Source: Jimgerdemannia flammicorona (lineage: Eukaryota > Mucoromycota > Endogonomycetes > Endogonales > Endogonaceae). From it: a DNA stretch of 10,848 nt. The first letter of the stretch is position 1. Each line of letters begins with the position of its first letter. The stretch is taken from assembly GCA_003990745.1 (NCBI GenBank), contig RBNI01006916.1:1-10848 (forward strand), in the 5' to 3' direction. The position numbers and the translations under genes were made by a program. Below the pieces are notes generated by a model, which was given only the letters and a program-made list of their open reading frames with translations, did not search any database and was not told the DNA's origin. This document shows, in pieces, positions 1 through 8,838 of the stretch.

Positions 1-36
1 TTTTTTTTTCTTCTTTTTTTTTTGTTTTTTTTTTTT
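1..36. repeat. T-rich homopolymer tract at window edge
   Basis: Almost pure T, broken by three C and one G. Together with the T30 run at the other end it suggests that the window is a contig bounded by homopolymers where assembly stopped. It may also be the pyrimidine tract of an intron in the kelch gene that follows. Confidence 0.8.
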
Positions 37-251
37 CTTGCGCTTTCACATTGCACAATCATTAGTGGTCATGCAGGTTGGGACAACTCCGGAAACGCGT
101 GGGTCTGGATGGGGTTTCTTTCCTCCTTAGTCACCAATGATACGCAAATTGAAAGTCTTGGTCTGTACAATATCTTGTGCGCAAGCGCTTAATCCGTTCC
201 CGGATTCTCAGCTGTGATCCGCCACTCATATGCCTTTTCACCGCGACCTAG
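37..251 (+). other. Unresolved 5' region of the kelch gene (intron and perhaps one exon)
   Basis: The first secure kelch exon begins at 252, after the acceptor ending in CTAG at 248-251. Upstream, one frame is open from about 53 to a TAA near 191 and could hold an exon (residues such as GWDNSGNAWVWMGF). I see no convincing kelch motif, signal peptide or start codon in it, so no exon is called. The segment just before 252 probably belongs to an intron. Confidence 0.4.
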
Positions 252-1828
252 ATGTCTTCAAGTTTAGCCAGTCTACCCAATCATGGACCCTCATCCCAAA
301 TCAGCTGCCGAATGTTCTTTTCCGCCGTCTGCATCGAATCGTCTGGCTTTCGTATGTTGAGACTGTCCGTGGTTTCATTTTAATAATTCCGTCTGTTTAT
401 TCGATCCTACAATGAGGGACTTAGGCTTGGCACCTGAAACGGGATGTTAAATCCGCCAACTTCTTTTTTTTCCTTACTCCGCGCAGTTCCGGACTTCTCA
501 TCCCCATCGGCGGAGCGAGCTCCTTCAGTCCGAATATATTCGCCCCAATGAGCGACGTGATAACATACAAGTACGTTTCTTACGCTTGCTTTACGATCAG
601 AGGTCGGATTTTCTTTTATGGTTATCATTGTTCATATTGCATGTGTTGATCATATCTGAATGGGGTCTTTCCATACAGCACAATAACTGGTAAATGGCTG
701 GCGGTTACCGCAACGGGGGCAATTCCAGCGGCACGACAAAGTCACAGTGCCACCCTCGGTAATTATGGTGTCTTTGCCTTAGATATTGAAGCTGGGCGAA
801 TGGGCGTCTATTCAGATTCCTGAAAGTTGGAAGAGGACGACAGGTAACTCTATTTCTCATAGATCCACAGTGCCGTAGCTAATTCCTTCCAAATCCACCA
901 ACAGCTCCGGATGGCTACTCAATCATCCTCTACGCTGGTCAGGATGAGGTGGGGAACGTGCTTGGGGACGTTGCCGTTCTTGATACACGTACGTTCGTTT
1001 GGTCGAACCCCAACATTTCCGGCATGGCCCCGAGGCCACGAGTTAAGCACACTGCGGTGTTGGTTGGGGATGCGTTGATTATAATGGGAGGTGGGTAATT
1101 GTTTGATATTGTTGTGAAATGAAACATAGTTGATGTTGAGACGTGTGTAAATATGGGAAAGGAAAGTTGGGAAACGAGTGAATTATCCATTGAGCGAGTT
1201 ATGAAATATGTATGATTCTCAGTCTTTTGTACAATCTGACACATGAATCCTCTTCTCATTTTCAATACACAAAGGCGGACTCGACCCCAACCTCACCATT
1301 TCCTCCAACATCATCTCTGAGACAATTGTTCTGAACACCACCACCTGGTCCTGGCTCACGACCTATACCCCACCCAATATCTGGTCAAGTGTCACCACTT
1401 CCGGCAACTCGTCACCCGTGGCTGCGACTTCAATAGCGACTGCCACCGTAATCCCAACTTCCTCCGACGGCCTCGGTGTGGGCGTCACCGCGGGCATCGC
1501 GGTAACCGCCGTGATCGCTGTCGTCGCTATCTTAATCCTGCTCCTGTTTCTTCGGCGGCGCAAGAGGAGGCTCATGAAAAAAGAGGGAGAGGAAGCGGGC
1601 GATGTGTTTGGTGGGGGGCGGGGGCCCGCGAAGTGGAAGCCGGATGAGGAGGGGCCGAAAAACCTGAAGCTGGATGATCTTGCTCCTGAGGTTGAGGTTG
1701 AGGCTGCGGTGACGATTGATGAAGGTGCCCAAAAACAGGTTATTGTTGAAGAGGATATTACAAATGCGAGAAATTATGGATATCGGGAACAAATGGATTT
1801 ATTGGATATTTTATCTCAGAGGACATAG
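252..1828 (+). CDS. Kelch-repeat single-pass membrane protein, 5' partial, five exons seen
   Basis: Exons 252-351, 487-570, 679-758, 905-1090 and 1275-1828 join in one frame into about 333 residues ending at TAG. The joins restore kelch blades: DVFKFSQSTQSW; RRLHRIVWLSSGLLIPIGG followed by SDVITYNTITGKW; RQSHSATLAPDGYSIILYAG followed by VAVLDTRTFVW; and HTAVLVGDALIIMGG followed by ETIVLNTTTW. Each has the family's GG pair and spaced Trp. A Ser/Thr-rich stalk, a hydrophobic span (about 1475-1552) and an arginine/lysine stop-transfer run follow, then a charged cytosolic tail of about 90 residues. Propellers usually have six or seven blades and only about four are visible, so the N-terminus and signal peptide lie upstream or outside the window. 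Such proteins are usually annotated as kelch or galactose-oxidase-like. No catalytic residues are seen; an adhesion or sensor role is a guess. Confidence 0.85.
352..486 (+). other. Intron of kelch gene (GTATGT...GCAG)
   Basis: Strong fungal donor GTATGT and a long T-rich tract before the acceptor at 485-486. Removal joins TC to T as a serine codon and restores the kelch sequence WLSSGLLIPIGG. Without removal the frame stops at 413-415. Confidence 0.85.
571..678 (+). other. Intron of kelch gene (GTACGT...ACAG)
   Basis: Donor GTACGT and acceptor ATACAG. Splicing joins AA to C as an asparagine codon and gives VITYNTITGKW, a typical end of a kelch blade. Confidence 0.85.
759..904 (+). other. Intron of kelch gene (GTAATT...ACAG)
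   Basis: Splicing G to CT makes an alanine codon and joins HSATL to APDGYSII, which matches the continuous first strand of a kelch blade. The intron holds an internal AG-to-GT stretch (783-843) that looks like an exon but breaks the frame if included. Confidence 0.8.
1091..1274 (+). other. Intron of kelch gene (GTGGGT...AAAG)
   Basis: The longest intron of this gene (184 nt), with donor GTGGGT and acceptor CACAAAG. Splicing joins IIMGG to GLDPNLT in frame. Confidence 0.8.
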
Positions 1829-2253
1829 AGTAATTTTCCTGTTTTTGTTATTTCTTGCTACAAATATATTATCCATATTTGTTTATCAATATTTCGCCGG
1901 CATATTTACAGACTAACGGTTAAAGTCTAATCATTACATTCGTGTATTTACCATGGCCAAGGTCGGTTATATTTATATGCAATTCGACACACCGGAAGGA
2001 CACAGCGGTTCGCGCGACAAGATTTGCAAATTTTCTGTTTGCCAGTAAAGGGGCTGTAAACTTTACGTGAGCGGCGATAACTTTGACGGTACCGACTGTG
2101 CCTCGCATATCACACTTTACATCCCCGACGGCACTCGTCGACCTGGAAGTCTGTCTTCGCTGATACTACCAAAACCTCCCGCTCCATCCTTAATTTCTTA
2201 CGCATTAGTGCGTCCTTGCGTACGAGAATGCTGATCTTGTGGTATGTGCAACC

Positions 2254-2270
2254 TTTTTTTTTTTTTTTTT
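2254..2270. repeat. Poly(T) run, 17 nt
   Basis: Uninterrupted T tract in intergenic DNA, followed by an A-rich stretch. Confidence 0.95.
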
Positions 2271-2552
2271 AATCCAACACGTAACACAGTAGCGTTAAAC
2301 AACACTGAAACCTTTAGGTCCAAGTTTGGTAACAGGACTAAATAAAAAATAAAATAAAATAAAAAATGGAAAAATAAGTAACTCTACTAGGCATTTGTTT
2401 CAATGTCTTGTTTTGGTACTGAATTCCTGAAATTGCGCCTTCGTGACACTGGAAGGTAACAATTCAGTCGGAGCCGCGATCCACTTCAGATACGCTATTG
2501 CTGACGGAAAACACTGGCATAACCCGTCGAAAGACATGCCGCGGTGATTTTG

Positions 2553-2555
<3 letters not shown>

Positions 2556-2595
<40 letters not shown>
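2556..2595. repeat. Poly(T) run, 40 nt
   Basis: The longest homopolymer in the window, uninterrupted, about 370 bp upstream of the fusion gene start. It may be a nucleosome-excluding poly(dA:dT) tract or the tail of a retrotransposed insert. I found no target-site duplication to support the second idea. Its exact length in an assembly is unreliable. Confidence 0.95.
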
Positions 2596-2642
2596 CAAAA
2601 CCTTCTTAGGGTTAAATGGTTTGTATTGAATAAATCAGCCTA

Positions 2643-2657
2643 CTATATATATATTGG
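2643..2657 (+). promoter_or_regulatory. TATA-like run with adjacent inverted CCAAT box
   Basis: An alternating TA run leads straight into ATTGG, the reverse complement of a CCAAT box (HAP-complex type site). It lies about 310 bp upstream of the fusion gene ATG, so a role in that promoter is possible but not shown. Confidence 0.35.
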
Positions 2658-2700
2658 CCAAAGCACTCAAGAGCGATTCACAAGATATGGAGACCGTCTT

Positions 2701-2752
2701 GTGACATTACTCACTATAAGGACGACGTGACATTACTCACTATAAGGACGAC
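2701..2752 (+). repeat. Perfect tandem duplication, 2 x 26 bp
   Basis: Copies 2701-2726 and 2727-2752 are identical and adjoin without a spacer. Each contains GTGACATTACTCAC followed by TATAAGG. They end about 215 bp before the fusion gene ATG, so they would duplicate any bound element in its promoter. Confidence 0.95.
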
Positions 2753-2773
2753 AGGCCCTAAGACGACAAGTGA

Positions 2774-2779
2774 CACGTG
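2774..2779 (+). promoter_or_regulatory. CACGTG box (bHLH-type site)
   Basis: A palindromic CACGTG about 190 bp upstream of the fusion gene ATG. The Cbf1/Pho4/USF class of basic helix-loop-helix factors binds this core. The same hexamer occurs upstream of the minus-strand regulator gene. Confidence 0.35.
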
Positions 2780-2924
2780 GGAATTGAGTTTCGATTCGGC
2801 GCCGCCGATCAGCCGCTAAGCCGCTAGCCACTTTCCGCCAAAGACTGCAGTTATTGGGTCTCGAGTTTTAGTACTTGGTTCCCACCGCTCCGGAAAAGAT
2901 TTTAGCGTCACAGACCACGATCGA

Positions 2925-2941
2925 TCCCTCTCCTTCTTCCC
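2925..2941 (+). promoter_or_regulatory. Pyrimidine tract before the fusion gene start
   Basis: A C/T-only stretch ending 25 bp upstream of the ATG. CT-rich blocks just before the initiation region are common in fungal core promoters, and this supports the chosen start. Confidence 0.35.
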
Positions 2942-2966
2942 ATCAATTGAAAATAAGTTCCAATCG

Positions 2967-5900
2967 ATGCGTGCCGTTGCCCTCGTTACGGCCCTGAGCC
3001 TGGCAAGCGCACCCTTCGCCAGCGCGCAGACAACTCCTCGCCCCATCGACAACGTCGGCAATAACCCCACCGATGTCTACGCCGGTACTCCGAATCAGCA
3101 GCTCTTGCGCCTGGACGTCTCGAGCACCTACTTCGCCAACGCTTCGGGTGCCCTCTTCCCCGGCTCGCTCCCGCCCGCCACCGTTGCTACCAACACCACT
3201 ACCTACCCCGCCTTCCAATGCCTCGTCGCCCCGCCGGCGCCTCCCACGCAGCCGTACCCGCGTTGCGTGAGCGATCTTGTAAACGGGTATACAAACTCGC
3301 CTCTGGGGCTGCAGGTAGCGGACGCTGGGGTGCGGTCGGTGCGAAAAGTATCACATTTGGAGAGCTTCTGGGCTCAATGGTTATCGTATGACCTATTGGA
3401 TATCGGAGTGAATCCCGCCGAGCAGGTCAACATCGGGCTCCCCACAGACGATGTGGCGATCAACACGGGGTCGAGTGGTGTGTCAGCCGCAGTGATAATC
3501 AATTCGAATAATAGTCTCGAATTCTACAGAGCATTGTACATTGTCGATCCAGCCACTCAGCAGCCGAATCACACGGGAATCAACTCCGCGACGGGATTCT
3601 TGGACGCTTCGCCTATTTATGGTTCGTCGCCCCTGTCTATCAATGTGACGTTGTTTTATCCTATACTTTTTTTTTTTTTTAAAACCTCAAAAGCGATTCT
3701 CATTCACGTTTTCGTTTCCAATTGGTTACTCCTTGCTTCCCTACACAGGCTCCACCGACGCCGTCCTCCGGACCCTTCGCGATGACCAAGAAACCCACGG
3801 CAAGATGAAGCTCTTAGCTCAGAACCTCACATCTGGCGGTGAGCTAGGTCCTCTTCCGCCACTCGGTCCGGACGGCCGCTTCCTCTTGGGTAACAACCCG
3901 GCGCGCTCTGCTAACATCTACTCGGACGCGCTGACCATTATCTTGCTGCGCGAGCACAACCGGCAGTGCGACCGTCTATACCAGCTTTATACGACCACCT
4001 GGAATGACACCCAGTACTTCCAAGAGGCGCGCAAGTGGGTCATTGCGTTCGTTCAAAAGATTACAACCACAGAGTACCTTGGAGTTCTCCTTGGGCGCCC
4101 GTTGCCGCCGTACACGGGGTATCGGCAGGACGTCAAGCCTGGTATTGAGGCCTTTTTCGCCATGGCATCGTTCCGTTACGGACACTCAGTGTTGTCGGAC
4201 GAGTACCGCATGGTCGACACGGATGCGCAGCTTATAGAGTCATTCAGCCTGAAGGGCATGTTGAACTCGGCATCCCTGATTCGCAACAAGTACGACATCG
4301 CCACCATCCTGCGGTCGGTTAGTCTGCAAGTCCAGGAAGAGGTGGACGTATATTACGCCGACATGATGCGTAACTACGCCAGCGTGCTCAATACCACCTT
4401 CGATACCGCCAGCTCTGACCATCTCCGCTCGCGCGATCAAGGTCTCCCACTCTACAACGACGCCCGCCAGGCCTTCGGACTCCCGCGCAAGAATTCGTTT
4501 GCCGACATTACCAAAGACACCAAGGTTCAGAAGCGCCTGGCGCAAACGTACCAGAGCGTAGACCAGGTGGAATCGCTGGTGGGCGGTCTGGCAGAGGACC
4601 ACGTGGCCGGGGCGAACGTCGGCGAGCTCTTCAACGCCAGCCTGTGGAAGCAATTCATGCGGCTTCGTGATTCCGACCGGTTCTGGTACGAGAACCCCGG
4701 CATGTTCACCGCGGCGGAGCTGGATGTTATTCAGCACACCTCCCTACGCGACATCATTATCCGCAACCTCGCCGACCCTGCTACGGGGAATCTCCAAACT
4801 GTTCCGGCCACTCAAACCTACACTGCTAGTCTGAACGACACGTCCCAGCCGAACCCGCTCTCCTCTCTCCTCCCGGATAACCTCTGGTTCGTGCAACCAA
4901 TTGGCTCACAATCTCGTAAAACTGTCGGTAACGCGCCCTCCAACTCCTTGGTGGACCCGAATGCCTATCCGAACTATTACCAATTCACCTCGCAGTATAT
5001 GATCCAATGGAACACCGACCTGTCCGCAAAGCGCGTCAACATTGCCCTCACCCTCCAATCTTCTCAAGGGTGGTTCGGCATCGGGCTTAACCCATCTGGC
5101 GCCCTCTCAATGGCAGGCGCAGATTTCATCATCGCTTCCGCGTCGCCGACAAACGGGGTGAAGCTGAATCTGTATCGATCGCAAGGGAACGCGCAGGCGC
5201 CGGTGAACGACACGGGCGCGTACGTACTGAGCAATGTGAACGCAACAATTGTGGAAGGGGTGGCTGTTCTCGTGACATTCACGCGGGCGATGGATACGGG
5301 TGTGGCAGGAAAGGCGGTGTTTAGCAATTCAGAAATGAACCTGATCTGGGCGTACAACCCGCAGGAGTCGAATCCAACGTATCATGGCGGAAACCGTGGG
5401 GGAATACAGATCAATTTCTTGTCGGGGATGATTGCAGAGGTAAACGCCGGGTCGAAACGGACAACGCAGTTGGTGCATGGCGTGTTCATGTTCGGTGTGT
5501 GGGCGCTGTTGTTTCCGGTATCGATTTACATTATGAGGTCGGTAGGATGATAAAAAAATCATTTCTTGTCCTATATGTATTTGAACGTATGCTTTTTCGC
5601 AGATTATTTTCTATCTAACACACATCATTCATACCCCAACCCGGCTTCAAAACAGGTTTGCTAAACACTGGGAGATGTATCTTACAATCCACCGCGTTCT
5701 CCAGCTCATCGGCGGTGTTTCCGTTGGTGCTGTCGGCGCCGCCGCCATCACGGCCATCGACCCGTCTGTCCGCACCGTACACTCGACCGTTGGTTTGATC
5801 CTATATTGCCTCATTTTTGTGCAAATCGGCATGGGCCTGATTTCGAACTACAGCATGGAGTGGGTCGAATCCGTAAACACCGGCATTATCCTCGTCATCA

Positions 5901-8137
5901 AGAAGACGCACAAATATTTTGGTGCCACATTGCTAATCGGCTCCCTCGCCAACATCTATCTCGGCATTATCACCTTCGACCCCACTACAATTATGGCGGA
6001 CGTTTACTTGGGTTGGCTGGGCATACTCGTGGCCGTCTTCGTGATCAAGCAAGTCTCGTTCTCGTGGCAAGCTATGCGGAACCGGAAGAAGGGACTGGAA
6101 GCCAAGGCGGGCGAAGACAGGCTAGGCATGAGAGAATTCATTAATGATGAAGTGATAGAGAAGCTCACGCTCATCACCTGGAAAGATTTCAACGAACGCG
6201 TAGCAAGCGGCGCCGTTCTAGTCATGGTGGATGACTTTGTCTTCGACATTATGGGCTGGGTGGGCTCCCACCCTGGAGGATCGATGATTCTGAAGCGTGC
6301 CAATGGGACAGACATCTCCAACGACCTTTTGGGACTTCGCCGCGATACCGACGGCATGTCGACGAAGAAACAGCCGCTGCGTCGCCAGGGCTCGGGACTC
6401 GGTCCACAAGACAGGATCTCCTCGAGACTCGAAAAGTACCTGGCGCCTACGGACAAGGAAAGATTGAAGCGAGCCAGCACCCAAGTTTCCGGTGTAACTT
6501 CCAAAAGAGGCGGCGAGGACTTCTTCACCCGCATGCTCCCCGGGGGCTCGGTTGCCTCTACGATGGATTATATCAATTCTAATTTCTTCCAGCCAGGCGA
6601 GATGGCACGTCACGCGCATTCCAACTACGCCAAACGCAAACTCGCCTCTATGGTCACCGCCCGTATTGACAACTCGGACGACGGCAACGCGATGGGCCTC
6701 CCAAGCCCCGACATGGTAGGCCGTCACAACGGACCGGGATCGACCCCAGGGTCACCCACGGGCACGGTTGTGTCTCCGAGTCCGGCGCCAGGCGCGGTAT
6801 TCCCAAAGCCGATCATGCCGTTCTTGCTTCGGGCCCCTGCCACACGACATCAGTTCCGCCGATACGTCCTTATTGACAAGGTAAACATTGCGCTTGGCAA
6901 GCAACCGGTGGTGGCGTTCACGTTCTCGCCGGTACATACGATCAGGAACGATTTGGATTTACCTCTACTACCGGGACAGTATGTGGAGTTAATGTCACAG
7001 GTTCGGCAGGAGGTGGTTAAGCGGCCGTACAACGTTGTGCACGGCTCGGTGAGGACGGAGTTCACCATCTACGTCAAAATCTATACGAATGGTAAGATGT
7101 CCAGTCACCTCAATCTGGAGCGCCAGGTTAAGACGGAGATCAGCGTTCGCGGGCCCTTCGATATGACAAACCGCGTCGAAGCCGCGGATATCATCTGGCG
7201 ACGACCCAAGGGCGTTGATCCTAACCTTGCTCCTCGACAAGACTCGATCATGTTGAATCCGAAACGTGCCGATGGACGGTGGCAACATGTGTACGCTATC
7301 GTCGGAGGCACTGGAATCACGCCAATTCTCCAACTGATTCAATACTACCAGTACGTTCTGGAGGAAGAGCACAAAAGGCACGTCAAATTAGCGTATTCTG
7401 CACCCGACTCCCCACAGGACCCGCCGATCGTTACGTGGATCAACATCCTTTTCGCCAATCACACCGTCCTGGACGTTTTCGAAAGCGGACAGCTCGAATC
7501 CCTTGCGACAAACACGGGGAACCCGCACCTGCGGATTACGATTAGCTATGTGTTCTCTGAGCCGCCAGACAACTGGCAAGGTCTGAGTGGTCTCTTGGAT
7601 CGGGAAAAGGTGGAGGATTGGGTACGAAGTTGCCAAGAGCAATCGACGACCGAACATCAGAACAGCGCGCCGGAGCCGCCCGTACACGGAAGAAGGTTGT
7701 CCGATGAGCAATTGAAAACCCGTGGCGCCATCCACAAAAGCCACACAATCCGCGAAATCACGCAAAGGCCTTCCCTAGCTGTATGGTCGCCGCCTGGCAC
7801 GGGTCAGCATCATTTGCACCCACGGCAGCAGCGGCAACAATCGGGGGCGCAGGGGCTCGAGGTGCCAACAATATCTGTAACTTTTGCGGACGAGGAGGTA
7901 GGGTCCAATAACAGCGGGCATCCGGACAATGTTGAAGATATCTCGATGCTACCACTGTCGAGGTCGCCAACGGCAGTTGGAATCGACGAGATTACCGGAA
8001 TCCTCGAGGACGAGATTCGGCAGAATGTAGTGTTCATCTGCGGCCCGGACAAGATGATGGAGAGCGTGAAAACCATCCTGACGCAGATAGAGATAGAGGA
8101 GATTAAGGAGAACAGCTGGGTTCTCACACTGTTCTGA
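2967..8137 (+). CDS. Peroxidase-DOMON-cytochrome b561-cytochrome b5-FAD/NAD(P) reductase fusion
   Basis: Exons 2967-3621, 3749-5537 and 5656-8137 encode 1641 residues. In order: signal peptide 1-20 (ASA|Q); animal-type haem peroxidase about 125-565, with WAQ137 and SYD142, calcium loop TGFLDAS 209-215, R271, REHNR 286-290, proximal His364 in FRYGH, and RDSDRFWYEN; DOMON about 628-776 with likely haem ligands Met673 and His764; b561 core 794-950, five spans with His795, 827, 857 and 900; cytochrome b5 with H1020PGG and HS at 1136; FAD part with RPYN 1271-1274 and GKMSS 1294-1298; NAD part with GGTGITP 1365-1371 and CGP 1610-1612. Eleven N-glycosylation sequons precede the first span. The odd span number puts b5 and reductase in the cytosol. 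Inferred role: electron transfer from cytosolic NAD(P)H to the outer face. The acceptor (oxygen, peroxide, ferric or cupric ion, quinone) cannot be told. The peroxidase domain lacks the distal histidine. Confidence 0.92.
3622..3748 (+). other. Intron 1 of fusion gene (GTTCGT...ACAG)
   Basis: Splicing G to GC completes a glycine codon and gives DASPIYGSTDAVLR, the expected peroxidase sequence after the calcium loop. It holds a T14 run. The donor is weaker than the GTAAG or GTATGT donors of the neighbouring genes. Retention would add about 50 unrelated residues and then stop at 3783-3785, before the proximal histidine. Confidence 0.92.
5538..5655 (+). other. Intron 2 of fusion gene (GTCGGT...ACAG)
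   Basis: Splicing AG to G completes an arginine codon and gives IYIMRFAKHWEMYLTIHR, which matches the loop between helices 1 and 2 of the b561 family. The donor is atypical. The GTAGGA donor four bases downstream would put a stop right after the junction. Retention would end the protein at a TGA (5548-5550), directly behind the first membrane span. Confidence 0.9.
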
Positions 8138-8254
8138 AAGTGCTGCGTCAAACCAATACTCCTCTCTTGCACCTTCCAATCCGTTTGTAAAAAAAAACTT
8201 AATAGCCGTCTGTCAGTTTCCATTATCTATACTACTATAGTTATGAACTAGCGC

Positions 8255-8260
8255 AATAAA
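8255..8260 (+). terminator. AATAAA polyadenylation signal candidate for the fusion gene
   Basis: A canonical AATAAA about 118 nt after the stop codon, with a second A/T-rich TTAATAAG just behind it. The spacing suits a fungal 3' UTR. Confidence 0.5.
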
Positions 8261-8451
8261 CATTTAATAAGTATCATCTGCGACAAGCAGATCTCCTTGT
8301 CCGACCTTCCTATGGAGCAAAAGTCTGAGTAAGCGATCTGGGCCAACCAGAAACATCCTATTCGGACACTCCGACGCAGGAGTAATTGGCGATGAGAGCA
8401 GAGTCCACCAAAGCAATATCGCCTGCCTTGCCTCAGTCTCAAATGGCATCG

Positions 8452-8483
8452 CCCTCCCCACCCCCCCCCTCCCTCCCTCCCTC
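8452..8483. repeat. C-rich simple repeat, (CCCT)n
   Basis: A run of nine C followed by CCCT units. It is low-complexity DNA without a gene. The G-rich complement could form a G-quadruplex, and it lies in the presumed 3' flank of the minus-strand gene. Confidence 0.9.
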
Positions 8484-8573
8484 ATTCCCCAAGATTCAGG
8501 GGCGGGGGGCAGAGCGACCAAAACGAGATTGTTGAACACGTTCCACAATTTCCGACGTACCCATTTGCTACTA

Positions 8574-8579
8574 TTTATT
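8574..8579 (-). terminator. AATAAA polyadenylation signal candidate for the regulator gene
   Basis: TTTATT on the plus strand gives AATAAA on the minus strand, about 330 nt beyond the regulator's stop. A nearer TA-repeat (8721-8737) could act as an AT-rich efficiency element instead. Confidence 0.3.
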
Positions 8580-8720
8580 TCTTTCAAGGATAGCAGGGTT
8601 TACCTTCCACTTGGTGCATTCGCATCTAGATACATTATCAGCGTGCGAGACGTCACGTTTCCTTCATGCAGCTCGTTGTTTACCACACTGACTAGTTTAC
8701 ATGCTGAAGGATCAGTGATA

Positions 8721-8737
8721 ATATATATATATATATA
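8721..8737. repeat. TA dinucleotide repeat
   Basis: Alternating AT over 17 bases, self-complementary, in the intergenic region behind two converging genes. Confidence 0.9.
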
Positions 8738-8822
8738 CAATGCAGTGAGTTTAAATTACAGGTCACAAAAAAAAGAATTATACAGAAGCCAATGGTTTCG
8801 ACGTTCAAACAAAAACCTACAC

Positions 8823-8838
8823 AAAAAAAACCCCCCCC
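8823..8838. repeat. A8C8 homopolymer junction
   Basis: Eight A followed directly by eight C, just downstream of the minus-strand gene's stop. It is low-complexity sequence and prone to length error in sequencing. Confidence 0.9.

Larger units (their letters stand above)
1829..2966. other. Intergenic region between kelch and fusion genes, no gene seen
   Basis: I find no convincing coding potential on either strand; the short open frames have no family motifs. The stretch holds two long poly(T) runs, an A-rich AATAA-type run (about 2340-2367), and the probable promoter of the downstream gene with a tandem duplication. I see no clear AATAAA signal close behind the kelch stop codon, only AT-rich sequence. 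Confidence 0.7.

Noticed and set aside
783..843. Exon-like stretch (AG...GT, reads LGEWASIQIPESW in one frame) inside a kelch-gene intron
   Set aside because: Including it shifts the frame or brings a stop, while skipping it joins HSATL to APDGYSII, the expected continuous kelch strand.
2701..2752. Resemblance of the repeat core (ACTCACTATA) to the phage T7 promoter, hinting at vector contamination
   Set aside because: Only about ten bases match, the conserved 5' half is absent, an extra A interrupts the initiation region, and no vector sequence adjoins it.
4240..4737. 165-residue minus-strand open frame within the peroxidase exon, and similar antisense frames at 6004-6727, 7388-7765 and 7810-8223
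   Set aside because: They are shadows of the strongly coding plus strand, with no recognisable motifs or separate regulatory signals.
2967..5537. Fatty-acid dioxygenase (Ppo/linoleate diol synthase) or cyclooxygenase reading of the peroxidase domain
   Set aside because: These enzymes have a catalytic Tyr three residues before the proximal His; here that position is Arg361 in FRYGH. No P450 domain follows, and DOMON-b561 modules follow instead.
5500..8137. Classical NADPH oxidase or ferric reductase (FRE) transmembrane core
   Set aside because: The histidine pattern (one in each of four consecutive helices, after a DOMON domain) fits b561, not the paired His spacing within two helices of the NOX/FRE fold.
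5675..8137. Separate gene starting at the ATG at 5675
   Set aside because: It would begin inside the b561 core without helix 1, and the splice 5537/5656 restores the complete five-span domain in frame with the upstream exons.
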